Part shown: one piece after another, positions 37,679 to 46,538 of the stretch | Numbering within the stretch: the first letter of the stretch is position 1 | How the letters are laid out: every line of letters begins with the position of its first letter | Program-made: the position numbers and the translations under genes | DNA from: Candidatus Poribacteria bacterium | GTDB taxonomy: Bacteria > Poribacteria > WGA-4E > UBA9662 | Direction of reading: 5' to 3' | Assembly (NCBI GenBank): GCA_002709695.1 | Contig: PAQF01000023.1 | Location: 1-51,756, forward strand | Length of the DNA: 51,756 nucleotides | The notes under the pieces: generated by a model | Seen by the model: only the letters and a program-made list of their open reading frames with translations | Database searches by the model: none | Told to the model about the DNA's origin: nothing

Positions 37679-38715
37679 CGAAATTCCTTGGAAATTTGTT
37701 TTTGTCTTAGGTTAAAAAAAAGATAAGCTTAATAACTGCAATTGGCTACCACTAATATTATATGATATATAAGAAGTTTTGCTCCTTCCAAGGGAGTAAA
37801 TAAGCACACTGATCGATAGAAGAATAACTATCTTCTCATAAACAACATCAACTTACGATTTATAGGTTAATACGAAACAAATGGTTTAGTAATCCTAACC
37901 TTTGCAACTTACAAGCAATTTTTAAAAACTAGTTTGAGGATTGCCGTCTTCTTGGAAAACCGGACGTAGGAAGTGAAGATAACCGATTAGAACATACTTA
38001 CCTTAGCAACTTCTAAAGCAGAAAACACATAATCAGTGTGAGAGATGAATGGAGGGAGAAATCCCGTTCAATCCTTTGAAATCGCAAACCTACCTCTATT
38101 GTGCTATTCAAAGATTTATTTGTCAATGTTTGGAATAAAGTAAAAGAAATTCAACACCGAAAAGGCTTAGTTTCATGGGGGTAGAATAGATCCCAAAAAA
38201 CTGCCGTTTTTGTAGGCTTAGTGGGATTGAGAATTTCCGTTTTCTTGATTTGATACACATATATTTTTTTTCTAAAATTCAATAATAAAATAATAAAAAC
38301 ACATTTCGTAAAAAGCAGAGATACTGAAAGGCAAAGACTATTTTGTATGCTATTGTAATGCTAACATAATTGATTTAGGGGACTTAGAAATACTACACTC
38401 TGGTTTTAAATCGGATTCCAGATAGAGGTGTCAACCGAGGAAAGGGACTTCACATTTGAGATTCTATTGAGTTGATGCTGCAATGCTATGATAGTCGTTG
38501 ATATGTTTCGGATCTACTCCAGCTAGCTTTTTATAATTTGTTAGTAGCACAAGGAAATGGCAGAATACTGAAGCATTCAAAGTCGCTCAAATGAAGTGTT
38601 ATCTTTCGAGAGGAAATTAAAGTTGTTTTCGAACTTAATTCTCTCTGCTAATATATGATACAACTTTGTTTGCCAGAAGCATGAATTGTAATTATACCCA
38701 AGGTTAAAGTTCAAG
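37679..38715. other. Longest gene-free stretch (1.04 kb)
   Basis: Both flanking genes read outward, so two promoters must be here, but 1 kb is far more than they need. I find no reading frame above about 40 codons with coding character. There is an A+T-rich hairpin (AAAAAC, TGCC, GTTTTT) near 38199-38214 and long A+T tracts near 38270-38320. No repeat, tRNA or riboswitch fold is evident. It may be further decayed coding DNA too far gone to read. Confidence 0.5.
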
Positions 38716-39879
38716 ATGAAAATTGTCGGTTTTAAAGAGACCACCGTTCCAATTAGTTCTAATATTCAGAATGCCTACATTAATTTCAGCCATATGGATG
38801 TCAGTTTGCTCGCACTAATTACAGATATCAAACGGGACGGGAAACCAGTTGTTGGATATGGATTCAACTCTAATGGGCGATACGCACAAAGTTGGCTGTT
38901 AAAGGAACGGTTCCTCCCACGACTTAATCAAGCTTCCCCAACTGAAATATTAAATAATGAGGGTAGCAACTTCGATCCATCCAAAATATGGGATATTCTG
39001 ATGATGAACGAAAAACCTGGTGGGCATGGTGAGCGTTCCGTGGCTGTGGGGATAATTGATATGGCGATTTGGGATCTTGTAGCTAAAATCGAAGAGAAAC
39101 CACTGTATCAACTTCTCTCGGAACGCTACAATAATGGTAAGTATGAGTCCAAAATTTTTGTTTATGCTGCTGGAGGATATTACTATCCAGGTAAGGATTT
39201 ACTGCAATTAGAAAACGAAATTAAGCGTTATTTGGATCTTGGTTTCAATGTAGTAAAGATAAAAATTGGCGGTGTGTCTTTAAAAAAGGATTTACAACGG
39301 ATAGAAAAGGTGCTTTCCCTACTTGGAAAAGGACAGAAATTGGCGGTGGACGCTAACGGCCGATCTGACTTAAAAACGGCCCAAACTTATGCTCAAATGT
39401 TATCAGAATTTGATTTAATGTGGTATGAGGAAGCCGGAGACCCTCTCGATTTTGAATTACAGAAAGAATTATGTCAATACTATGATGGTGCTATGGCAAC
39501 GGGAGAGAATCTGTTCTCGCTTCAGGACGCACGAAATTTGATTCGATATGCTGGGCTCAGACCGGAAAAAGATTTCCTGCAGTTTGATTGTGCGTTGAGT
39601 TATGGGTTGGTAGAGTATCTAAGGATTTTGGAGATGTTGAAGGCTCACCATTGGTCGTTACAACGTTTAATACCTCATGGTGGACACCAACTATCTTCAC
39701 ATATTTGTGCAGGATTAGGTCTTGGTGGAAACGAAGCTTATCCAGAAGTTTTTACACCATTTGGTAATTTTCCTGACAATTATGATGTGGTAGATGGACA
39801 TATCCGATTAACAGAAACACCTGGGATTGGATTTGAGAACATATCTGAACTTTATAAATTAATGCAGAGTTTAACCTGA
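38716..39879 (+). CDS. Enolase-superfamily sugar-acid dehydratase, D-tartrate dehydratase-like
   Basis: 387 residues. The match to the D-tartrate dehydratase (TarD) subgroup is good: KIKIGG puts Lys183, with Asp212 (VDANG), Glu238 (YEEAGDPLD), Glu264 (TGENLFS) and His321 (IPHGGHQLSSH) each one position from the known TarD residues Lys184, Asp213, Glu239, Glu265 and His322. KPGGHGER near residue 100 is also typical. The reaction would remove water from a sugar acid to give a 2-keto-3-deoxy acid. No clear ribosome binding site is seen. It lies just upstream of the M81 gene and probably works with it. Confidence 0.88.
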   Translation: MKIVGFKETTVPISSNIQNAYINFSHMDVSLLALITDIKRDGKPVVGYGFNSNGRYAQSWLLKERFLPRLNQASPTEILNNEGSNFDPSKIWDILMMNEKPGGHGERSVAVGIIDMAIWDLVAKIEEKPLYQLLSERYNNGKYESKIFVYAAGGYYYPGKDLLQLENEIKRYLDLGFNVVKIKIGGVSLKKDLQRIEKVLSLLGKGQKLAVDANGRSDLKTAQTYAQMLSEFDLMWYEEAGDPLDFELQKELCQYYDGAMATGENLFSLQDARNLIRYAGLRPEKDFLQFDCALSYGLVEYLRILEMLKAHHWSLQRLIPHGGHQLSSHICAGLGLGGNEAYPEVFTPFGNFPDNYDVVDGHIRLTETPGIGFENISELYKLMQSLT

Positions 39880-39996
39880 CTAAAATGAAAATTACGATCG
39901 ATCAAGTGAATTTTCAAAAAGGATTGGTTGTTTCCTCTATCAAACTTTTTACTTGTCAATGACACAATTCGTAACATAGAGAAGGAGCATCTTGCA

Positions 39997-41475
39997 ATGC
40001 GTATAGCCTTCGGTTGCATTGGCCATGAGACAAATACGTTTTCACCTGTGCTTACCTCAATTAACAGTTTTACAGACGGATCTTATTATGTTGACGAAGA
40101 AATAATTTCAGCATTTAGTCATACCAGCACCATTACTGGCGGATTCATTGAAAATGCAAATAAACTAGGAATAGAACTTGCTCCGCTTTTGTGGACTTTT
40201 GCCACACCATCTGGCACCGTCGATCACAAGGCTTACCAAACACTTAAAGATGAATTTCTTAATCGACTACATGATACGAGAGACATTGATGGGATTTTTT
40301 TAGATTTACATGGAGCAATGGTAACCGAACAGCTCGAAGATGCCGAAGGGGATCTAATCTTGGCAGTACGTGAAATTGTAGGAGCATTACCAATTGTGAC
40401 TACCTTGGATCTTCATGCAAATATAACACCTAAGATGGCAGAAAATTCTGAAGTAATTATTGGGTTCGATACCTATCCACATGTTGACTGTTATGAGCGT
40501 GGTCTTGAAGCGGCAGAAATAATATCAGCTATTGTCCAAGGAAAAATTCATCCCACAATGGCCTATCGTCAACTTCCACTTCTTACTTCTCCACCGGCAC
40601 AATGTACTACAAAACCTTTGATGAACAAGATATTAGAACGACTTTATGTGCTCGAAGCCCAACCCGGGGTGTTAACAGCTACACTATCAATGGGGTTTCC
40701 ATTTGCCGATATTCACCATGCAGGAGTTTCTATTTTGGTAACGACAGATGGGGACCAAGAGTTAGCGGAGCAGCATATTAATGAGTTTGCGAGCTACATT
40801 TGGGAAACACGTCAAGCCTTCAATTTAAATCTGATTTCAGTTGAACAAGCGATAGAACGAGTAAGTCAAACGAAAGAGAAACCCATTATCTTGGCTGAAG
40901 GATCGGACAATCCGGGTGGCGGTGGACCATGCGATGGGACAGTAATTCTAAATACTTTGATAAAAAACCAAGTCAAGGGAGCTGTCGTTGCGGTCATTGC
41001 TGACCCGGAATCCGTCGAACTGTCTATTCAAGCTGGTGTAGGAAAAAACGTCGATCTTGAAGTTGGAGGTAAAACAGATTCTTTACACGGTAATCCCGTT
41101 TCCTTAACGGGTTATGTTAAAACAATTTCGGATGGTAACTTTATACATAAAGGACCAATGGGCCGGGGTAGGGCAGGTCATATGGGAAGAACTGTTGTCC
41201 TTGAGGTTGATGGTATTGAGATTATTCTGACGGAAAAACGAATTCAGCCCTATGACGCAGAAGTTCTTCGTAGTGTAGGGATTGAACCGGCCGACAGAGA
41301 ACTAGTCGCCCTGAAATCTGCAGTTCATTTTCGTGCTGATTATGCTTCTATAGCACATGAAATCCTAGAAGTCGATACACCTGGCGTTCATAGTCCAGAT
41401 TTGTTTAGTTATGACTACCGTAAGATCCGGAGACCAATTTATCCCTTAGACTCATACACCACTTGGCAGACCTGA
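39997..41475 (+). CDS. M81 family (MlrC / microcystinase C-like) metallopeptidase
   Basis: 492 residues from the ATG at 39997, where AAGGAG lies about 9 bases upstream and the protein opens with the family text RIAFGCIGHETNTFSP. A longer frame from 39928 adds 23 residues without family character. Metal-site blocks are HETNTFSP, FLDLHGAM, TLDLHANIT and DTYPHVD; the C-terminal domain shows GPMGRGRAGHMGRT. MlrC completes linear microcystin breakdown, but most environmental M81 proteins have unknown substrates and sit near sugar-acid or amidohydrolase genes, as here beside a tartrate-dehydratase-like enzyme. Confidence 0.88.
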   Translation: MRIAFGCIGHETNTFSPVLTSINSFTDGSYYVDEEIISAFSHTSTITGGFIENANKLGIELAPLLWTFATPSGTVDHKAYQTLKDEFLNRLHDTRDIDGIFLDLHGAMVTEQLEDAEGDLILAVREIVGALPIVTTLDLHANITPKMAENSEVIIGFDTYPHVDCYERGLEAAEIISAIVQGKIHPTMAYRQLPLLTSPPAQCTTKPLMNKILERLYVLEAQPGVLTATLSMGFPFADIHHAGVSILVTTDGDQELAEQHINEFASYIWETRQAFNLNLISVEQAIERVSQTKEKPIILAEGSDNPGGGGPCDGTVILNTLIKNQVKGAVVAVIADPESVELSIQAGVGKNVDLEVGGKTDSLHGNPVSLTGYVKTISDGNFIHKGPMGRGRAGHMGRTVVLEVDGIEIILTEKRIQPYDAEVLRSVGIEPADRELVALKSAVHFRADYASIAHEILEVDTPGVHSPDLFSYDYRKIRRPIYPLDSYTTWQT

Positions 41476-41594
41476 TTCTTGATGCGTAGCTTGCCCCTTA
41501 CTAAAGAAGGGAAGTGATGGCAACCTTTTACTCATTGGTAATACAATCATGACAAGTAAAAATAATAACAAAGATTAAGGTACGTGATCGAAAA

Positions 41595-42039
41595 TTACTC
41601 CTGCCGCAGGCGAATGAACTTGTTTTGCAGATTAACTTCCTTTGCTAAGAGAGTTCTAACTTTTCCTTGACATTGAAGAGACAGATAAACTGCATTGATT
41701 ATTTCAATAGCAATTTGGTCATTCCAACCACTTGTATGAAGCCCAAGTTGGTTCAAGACAAAATCACAAGTGTGCCAACACTAACAGCATAAAATTCACA
41801 TTAGCTAACATCTGGTCTCTACCAGTATAAATTTCATGTACTTGGCACATGTTTTGTGCCCAACGTGCATGCTCATCTTCAATATCTGACGCAGGCACAA
41901 ATCTCCCATTTCCCAGATATTTAAAAATTGGGCAGTGCATATGCGTGTTGTTGATCCACAATTCCAAGTTTGATTTATCAGTTGATGATATGCCCAGTTT
42001 ATGGGCCTTTCCGAGGTTAAAGGAAGTTTTTCTTTTCAT
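41595..42039 (-). pseudogene. C-terminal remnant of a Gfo/Idh/MocA oxidoreductase
   Basis: On the reverse strand a 91-codon frame starts directly after the stop of the oxygenase gene (42039) and ends at 41764 with ARWAQNMCQVHEIYTGRDQM and NVNFMLLVLAHL. One base out of frame, the sense continues as FVLNQLGLHTSGWNDQIAIE and IINAVYLSLQCQGKV, to a stop at 41597-41595. The TSGW.....EI.NA.YLS..GKV text is the usual C-terminal end of Gfo/Idh dehydrogenases. The N-terminal Rossmann half is absent and a frameshift splits the rest, so it is dead. An abrupt deletion junction seems to lie at 42039. Confidence 0.6.
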
Positions 42040-42903
42040 CTAACTCCAGACGTAAATTTTGTCATCATCTTCTGAATAACCTATAAAAACGGCTAGAACA
42101 ATTCGAGGCACATTTCCTTCCACTGCAGGGACTTCGTGAATACAGCTTGTATTGAAAAAATAGAGATCGCCTGGTTCTAAATCAATTTGACAGCGTTCAA
42201 TCTGGTTTTTGGTAGCATAATCATGGAAAGTGTCGTTGGTAATATGAGGTTGAATTTTCGGTGTCCAAAGACAATGGTGCAAGATAGCTTGTGTGGAGTT
42301 TTCTGTGCTATCCGCATTTTGCACACAAAGGACACCCGCGAATTGATGCTTGAACCTGTGAACAGCATAGTTAGTCCGATTCTCACGTAGTGTTACGTGG
42401 TCAATATGAGGCTTGTAAGCATGACTTGTGTAATGAATTCGGAAAATTGCGGGACCGTAAAGTTGACCATTCGGTTCTCTTGCAACTTCAACCTGTTTAT
42501 CAACAGCCAAATCGGATAAGGCTTCATAAATAATGTCAATGGGGTTAGAAAGACCTTCGAACAAAAATTTGAACAAAAAGTGTGTTGTCGCAGCATGTTG
42601 AAAAAACAGCTCTTTATTATTACCAAGATTACCAAGGCTAGTACCAATGTCAATTCGTGTACGCCGGTCCTGCTGATTTTCGTTTGATTGAGAAGGCAAC
42701 TCTTCATTATTACTATATGGGCGCATCAAGCCCATATTAGTCAAACGATTGATGAGATCCGGAAATTGAGCTGGATTATAAATTTGGCGGAAGATAATAG
42801 CAGGAATTTCCGCTTGTGATAATTCTCGCAGAGGATCGCTAAAATTACCAAGTATGGTTTCAAGATCAGGTTCAACTGGTCGCCAGTCTGACGAGGCTAA
42901 CAT
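42040..42903 (-). CDS. Fe(II)/2-oxoglutarate-dependent hydroxylase
   Basis: 287 residues with AAGGAG about 8 bases before the ATG. The double-stranded beta-helix region holds HIDH (His-x-Asp) in AYKPHIDHVTLREN, the distal His in SCIHEVPAV and the 2-oxoglutarate Arg in PRIVLAVFIGY. The Asp is present, so it is a hydroxylase type rather than a halogenase (where it becomes Gly or Ala). The long N-terminal region (1-150) is not typical of short PhyH proteins and is closer to oxygenases that tailor natural products; this is inference. The methyltransferase gene lies 47 bases upstream on the same strand. Confidence 0.85.
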   Translation of the reverse strand: MLASSDWRPVEPDLETILGNFSDPLRELSQAEIPAIIFRQIYNPAQFPDLINRLTNMGLMRPYSNNEELPSQSNENQQDRRTRIDIGTSLGNLGNNKELFFQHAATTHFLFKFLFEGLSNPIDIIYEALSDLAVDKQVEVAREPNGQLYGPAIFRIHYTSHAYKPHIDHVTLRENRTNYAVHRFKHQFAGVLCVQNADSTENSTQAILHHCLWTPKIQPHITNDTFHDYATKNQIERCQIDLEPGDLYFFNTSCIHEVPAVEGNVPRIVLAVFIGYSEDDDKIYVWS

Positions 42904-42950
42904 ACAGTATCTCCTTAGGAATTTTCATCGTCGTTGGTATCCAAGGCAGG

Positions 42951-43967
42951 CTAGGGTTTCACAGCTGTAACCAATGAATAGTAACTAAAGGTAGGTCTGG
43001 TTTGAAAATCAACGAAACCAACTTCAGTCAGTAGTGTTTGAAGCTCCATGGCAGTATACTGTTTCCCCCTCTCATGCAACAGCATGGCAACTGAATAGCA
43101 CGCAACTACTAATGGGCCGTCTTTGAGTTCGTTTAGAAGCATTTCGTGTAAACAGATTTTCCCACCGGGATTCAGCGCATTGAAAGCTTGAAGAGCAAGG
43201 TACTGGCAAGATTTCCAATCCCAGTCGTGGAAGATATTTCCAAAAAGGACTCCATCGTAGCTGCCCGGCCATGGATCTGAAAACATATCGGCAGCTACGG
43301 TTGTTATATTATCTGCCAATTTATATCTATCAATATTCCTTTGAGCAATCTGGCAAACTCTTTCAAAATCCATGATTGTACATTGTATTTGCGGGTGACG
43401 GTTGGCAATCCCTAAACAAAGGGATCCCGAACCGCCCCCAACATCAAGAAGTTTGCCCATGGATCTAAACACCTCCTGTTCAGCTAAACTGCTAGCTGCG
43501 GGCAGTGTAATCGTGTGCATACGATTGATAAAATTTTCAACTTTTTTGTCCGTCAAATCTCTCATTTTTACGGCAATAGGCTGAATTGGCTGATCATTAG
43601 AACGGAAAACTTGACGAAGTTGTTCAACTGACGGGTCATCTTCCTGCATTAGTTCATTGTAGTAAAAAGGACTGGTTGGCAAGAGATAGGTTCGGGCCAA
43701 GTCCGTTAATCCGTACTGCTTATTACTGTATATTTCCAGAAAGCCAAGGGCAGTTATAACAATAGTCATGGCTTCCGCTGCACGGCGAGTTAGTTGTAGC
43801 TCTACAGCGATTTCCTCGATAGTTTTTGGACCTTTTTCTAGATGTTCAAACAGCGCCATCTCTTTCGCAACAGTTAATGTTGGAAAAGCATGACGAGTCG
43901 CTCTTAATTCATACAGTTTTTGATCATCGACCGGCGGAACTTGAAGTGTGGTAGGGCTAACTAACAT
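42951..43967 (-). CDS. SAM-dependent O-methyltransferase (class with dimerisation domain)
   Basis: 338 residues. Residues 1-100 form a winged-helix dimerisation domain (AFPTLTVAKEMALFEHLEKG; PKTIEEIAVELQLTRRAAEA). The catalytic part has the SAM loop LLDVGGGSGSL (about 172-182) and the general-base His in FHDWDW. This is the plant-COMT / bacterial antibiotic O-methyltransferase group that methylates hydroxyls of aromatic or polyketide-like small molecules. With the following hydroxylase gene it forms a pair that could hydroxylate and then methylate the same carbon. No core biosynthetic gene (PKS, NRPS, terpene synthase) is in the window. The ribosome binding site is weak (GAGAAATAG). Confidence 0.87.
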   Translation of the reverse strand: MLVSPTTLQVPPVDDQKLYELRATRHAFPTLTVAKEMALFEHLEKGPKTIEEIAVELQLTRRAAEAMTIVITALGFLEIYSNKQYGLTDLARTYLLPTSPFYYNELMQEDDPSVEQLRQVFRSNDQPIQPIAVKMRDLTDKKVENFINRMHTITLPAASSLAEQEVFRSMGKLLDVGGGSGSLCLGIANRHPQIQCTIMDFERVCQIAQRNIDRYKLADNITTVAADMFSDPWPGSYDGVLFGNIFHDWDWKSCQYLALQAFNALNPGGKICLHEMLLNELKDGPLVVACYSVAMLLHERGKQYTAMELQTLLTEVGFVDFQTRPTFSYYSLVTAVKP

Positions 43968-44323
43968 CAGCTATTTCTCGATTCACAAATTAGTTGTTTA
44001 TTTTTTGTTCTGGATACTATACCCGAATTCCAAAGCAGCATAGCAAGGTGATTCTAATCTGTCAAGGTCTCTGAAAAAACATAAAATTGTCAGGCCAAAT
44101 CGAGATAATTCATTCAAAATCATGGTTCCAGTTGACTTGTTGACCTAAGCGTTCGAGCAACTTACAATATGCTAACTGCCCGGTCGGCAATTCGATGAAG
44201 GTCAGCTGCATGTTCAGACAAAGGAGAAACATTTGGAATCCGTTTGGAAATATGCTTTATACTTTGTTCATACTAAGGACAGTTAGGCATAATAAGTTAT
44301 AGTTACTACTGATAATTTTACAA
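43968..44323. other. Intergenic region containing a decayed fragment
   Basis: 356 bases between the small membrane-protein gene and the methyltransferase gene, both leftward. It contains the coding-like remnant at 44110-44205. No terminator hairpin is clear after the membrane-protein stop at 44324. Confidence 0.45.
44110..44205 (-). pseudogene. Possible C-terminal gene fragment
   Basis: On the reverse strand one frame reads LTFIELPTGQLAYCKLLERL and GQQVNWNHDFE before a stop at 44112-44110. An overlapping frame just upstream reads NVSPLSEHAADLHRIADRAV. Both have coding-like helical composition, as if a protein C-terminus had been split by a frameshift. I cannot assign a family and there is no start, so this is weak. 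Confidence 0.25.
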
Positions 44324-44692
44324 TTACGATCGAGTTTCATCGGTTTCTTCATCATTTTCCTTTCCTGCTTTATCCCGGATCAATTTTACAATTTGCTCTG
44401 CCAATTGTTCAGGAACTATCTCGGAATAGATGAATCTACTGCCAACACAAGCTAGTGCACCGAAAACACATGAGGTTGGCATTAAATACTTAACTGAAAA
44501 ATCTGGCCAAAAGTATAATACAGGAAACCAACCAATTAGTATTGCCAGTGTATTTAAAGAAATTGTTCTGATTAAAAAATTACGTGTTTTACCCCCATAC
44601 ATGATCTGGTAATACGAGATGTTTATAAAAACAAAGAGAATCATTAAAACAATCGATGGACTAATACAAACGAAATAAGCTTTAAAGTTCAT
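44324..44692 (-). CDS. Small membrane protein coupled to the FAH gene
   Basis: 122 residues with three likely transmembrane helices (SPSIVLMILFVFINISYY; TLAILIGWFPVLYFW; MPTSCVFGALACVGSRFIY) and a charged cytoplasmic tail rich in Glu and Asp (KAGKENDEETDETRS). No family is recognised. Its ATG overlaps the stop of the FAH-family gene as ATGA (44692-44689), so it is translated with it. It might be part of a transporter for the FAH substrate, or a membrane anchor; three helices alone do not make a known transporter type. Confidence 0.75.
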   Translation of the reverse strand: MNFKAYFVCISPSIVLMILFVFINISYYQIMYGGKTRNFLIRTISLNTLAILIGWFPVLYFWPDFSVKYLMPTSCVFGALACVGSRFIYSEIVPEQLAEQIVKLIRDKAGKENDEETDETRS

Positions 44693-45726
44693 CCCTTTTT
44701 TACCACTATTGGAGTAATAGAAGGCGAAATTTGTCGTACACGGTTAACTAAAGATGCTCCCATACCACTAAAATTTATCTCGATTTCATCTTCTGATTGA
44801 AAACTTGGTCGATTGGGAAAGGAAAGCTTCATTGTGCCAAAGAAATGGAGGTGGACGTCACCAGGAATACGAAAATGTGGATACTTAAAATGATGATCCT
44901 CTAGATTTGATAGACTATGACTCATATGGTTTTCTCCAGTCAGAAGTTTCCCCGAATGGTAGATTTCTTCATCTCCACGTGTAATACGGCAGTGTCCTTG
45001 AATGTTCTGAAATTTCTCCTCAGTAACCAATTCTGGGCCAATGGCACAATTACGCATCTTGGATGGAGCTAGCCAGAGGTAATTAACTCTTTCCATGCGA
45101 TGATCCGCCCATTCGTTGCCAATGGTGAAACCAATTCTGCAAGGAATTCCATCATCGTCAATGATATAACAACCAACAATTTCTGGTTCTTCCCCACCAT
45201 CCTCTGTGAAATCGGGAATGTCTAGAAAATCATTGTGTCCACGCAAGATAGCTCCATTGCCTTTGTAGAACCATTCGGGTTGTACCCCTCGCTTATTGGG
45301 GGAAGGCTTCCCACCCTGTAACCCCATCTCAAATATTTTTTGTGAGTCGGTTTTTTGTTCCTCGGTTTTTTCAACAACATCTGTGTGCATCTGTGCTCGC
45401 TGTTCCATGCTTCCCAAATGTGTCAAGCCTGTTCCTGATACTAAACAACATCCGACACTCGGATGATCAAGAACAGGAAGAATCCAACCATTTGGATTAC
45501 CGGGAGAGGCCACTAAAAGTTCATTATAGGAGATGGTATCTGCGTTTTCGAGTGAGAACTCTTCAACGTATTCAGCAATTGTTTTACTGTTTCTGTGGGC
45601 TTCGAAGAAAAGCTGATGAATGTGAGTCCACACGGTATTGACGCTTGTTAAGTCAACTACCTCATTTTCATTAATAAGCCCAACTCTTCTACCTCTTTCA
45701 GGTAACTCAAATTGAATAAGATTCAT
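44689..45726 (-). CDS. Fumarylacetoacetate hydrolase family protein (AraD1-like)
   Basis: 345 residues with AAGGAG 9 bases before the ATG. The FAH-fold C-terminal domain shows the metal-binding acidic cluster (GGEEPEIVGCYIID), FTIGNEWADHRMERVN and a C-terminal DEIEINFSGMGASLVN. The opening RGRRVGLINENEVVDL and the LVSGTGLTHLGSM segment recall the AraD1 subgroup, which acts on 2-keto-3-deoxy sugar acids; the tartrate-dehydratase-like gene in the window would make such acids. Function is inferred from family only. The small membrane protein gene overlaps its stop. Confidence 0.85.
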   Translation of the reverse strand: MNLIQFELPERGRRVGLINENEVVDLTSVNTVWTHIHQLFFEAHRNSKTIAEYVEEFSLENADTISYNELLVASPGNPNGWILPVLDHPSVGCCLVSGTGLTHLGSMEQRAQMHTDVVEKTEEQKTDSQKIFEMGLQGGKPSPNKRGVQPEWFYKGNGAILRGHNDFLDIPDFTEDGGEEPEIVGCYIIDDDGIPCRIGFTIGNEWADHRMERVNYLWLAPSKMRNCAIGPELVTEEKFQNIQGHCRITRGDEEIYHSGKLLTGENHMSHSLSNLEDHHFKYPHFRIPGDVHLHFFGTMKLSFPNRPSFQSEDEIEINFSGMGASLVNRVRQISPSITPIVVKKG

Positions 45727-45811
45727 ATTCCAATTCTCCTTTTAAATCTACTTTTTAAAAACAAGATTAAACCAAGAACTAAACTAAGGAATTTGCAGAT
45801 TCAGGATGTTG

Positions 45812-46456
45812 TTAGATAACCACATCCTGCTTCCCTTTCCGAATTTCGGCTAACAGGCTTCGCGTAGCATGTTCTGGGTTCGGGCTCGCGCAAACGGTTG
45901 AAATAACTGCGATACCATGTGCCCCACTTTTGATAACCTCGTATGCAGTTTCTTCTGTTATTCCCCCAATAGCAATAACAGGACAGTTTGCTACTTGGCA
46001 GAGATGCTTGAGTGTATCCAAGCCCTTTGCCTCTTCCGCGTCAACTTTTGAGCTCGTGTGAAATACCGGACCAAATCCAATGTAATCAGCTCCAGAAGCA
46101 ATAGCTTCCATTATTTTATTCTCGGTACGAGCAGATGCGCCAACAATCATGTCTGATGGAAGGATTTGTTTAGCCAATGAAATCGGCATATCGTCCTGTC
46201 CAAAATGGACACCATCTACTTCCATTGCTATGGCGATATCTGCATGGTCATTGACAATCAAGGGGACTCTGTTAGCGGAACAAACGGATTTCACCAGTTC
46301 AAGCATCTCAATATGTTGGCGAGTGGATCCGTTTTTCTGACGAAACTGGATGGTATCTGCCCCTCCAGCAATAGCCATCCTAGCCAGTTGATCATGAGTA
46401 AACCGCGATTGTATTGTGATATCAGTAATCACATGTAAAATTCCAATATTTTTCAT
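45812..46456 (-). CDS. thiE: Thiamine phosphate synthase
   Basis: 214 residues from the ATG at 46456, preceded by CAAGG about 6-7 bases upstream; the longer frame to 46507 adds 17 residues with no family character. ThiE joins hydroxymethylpyrimidine diphosphate and thiazole phosphate to make thiamine phosphate. Motifs fit: DTIQFRQKNGSTRQ, LIVNDHADIAIAMEVDGVHF, GQDDMP, DYIGFGPVFHTSSK and AIGGITEETA. No other thi gene and no TPP riboswitch fold is seen around it. A TPP-dependent enzyme is encoded at 32817, but nothing links the two directly. It is divergent from the FG-GAP gene. Confidence 0.88.
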   Translation of the reverse strand: MKNIGILHVITDITIQSRFTHDQLARMAIAGGADTIQFRQKNGSTRQHIEMLELVKSVCSANRVPLIVNDHADIAIAMEVDGVHFGQDDMPISLAKQILPSDMIVGASARTENKIMEAIASGADYIGFGPVFHTSSKVDAEEAKGLDTLKHLCQVANCPVIAIGGITEETAYEVIKSGAHGIAVISTVCASPNPEHATRSLLAEIRKGKQDVVI

Positions 46457-46538
46457 GTTAGCCTTGATCCGTGATATGATAAAAAATTGTGATGAAATGA
46501 CAGCCAATTACAATTGGCAAGTTCAAGGAAATACTAAG

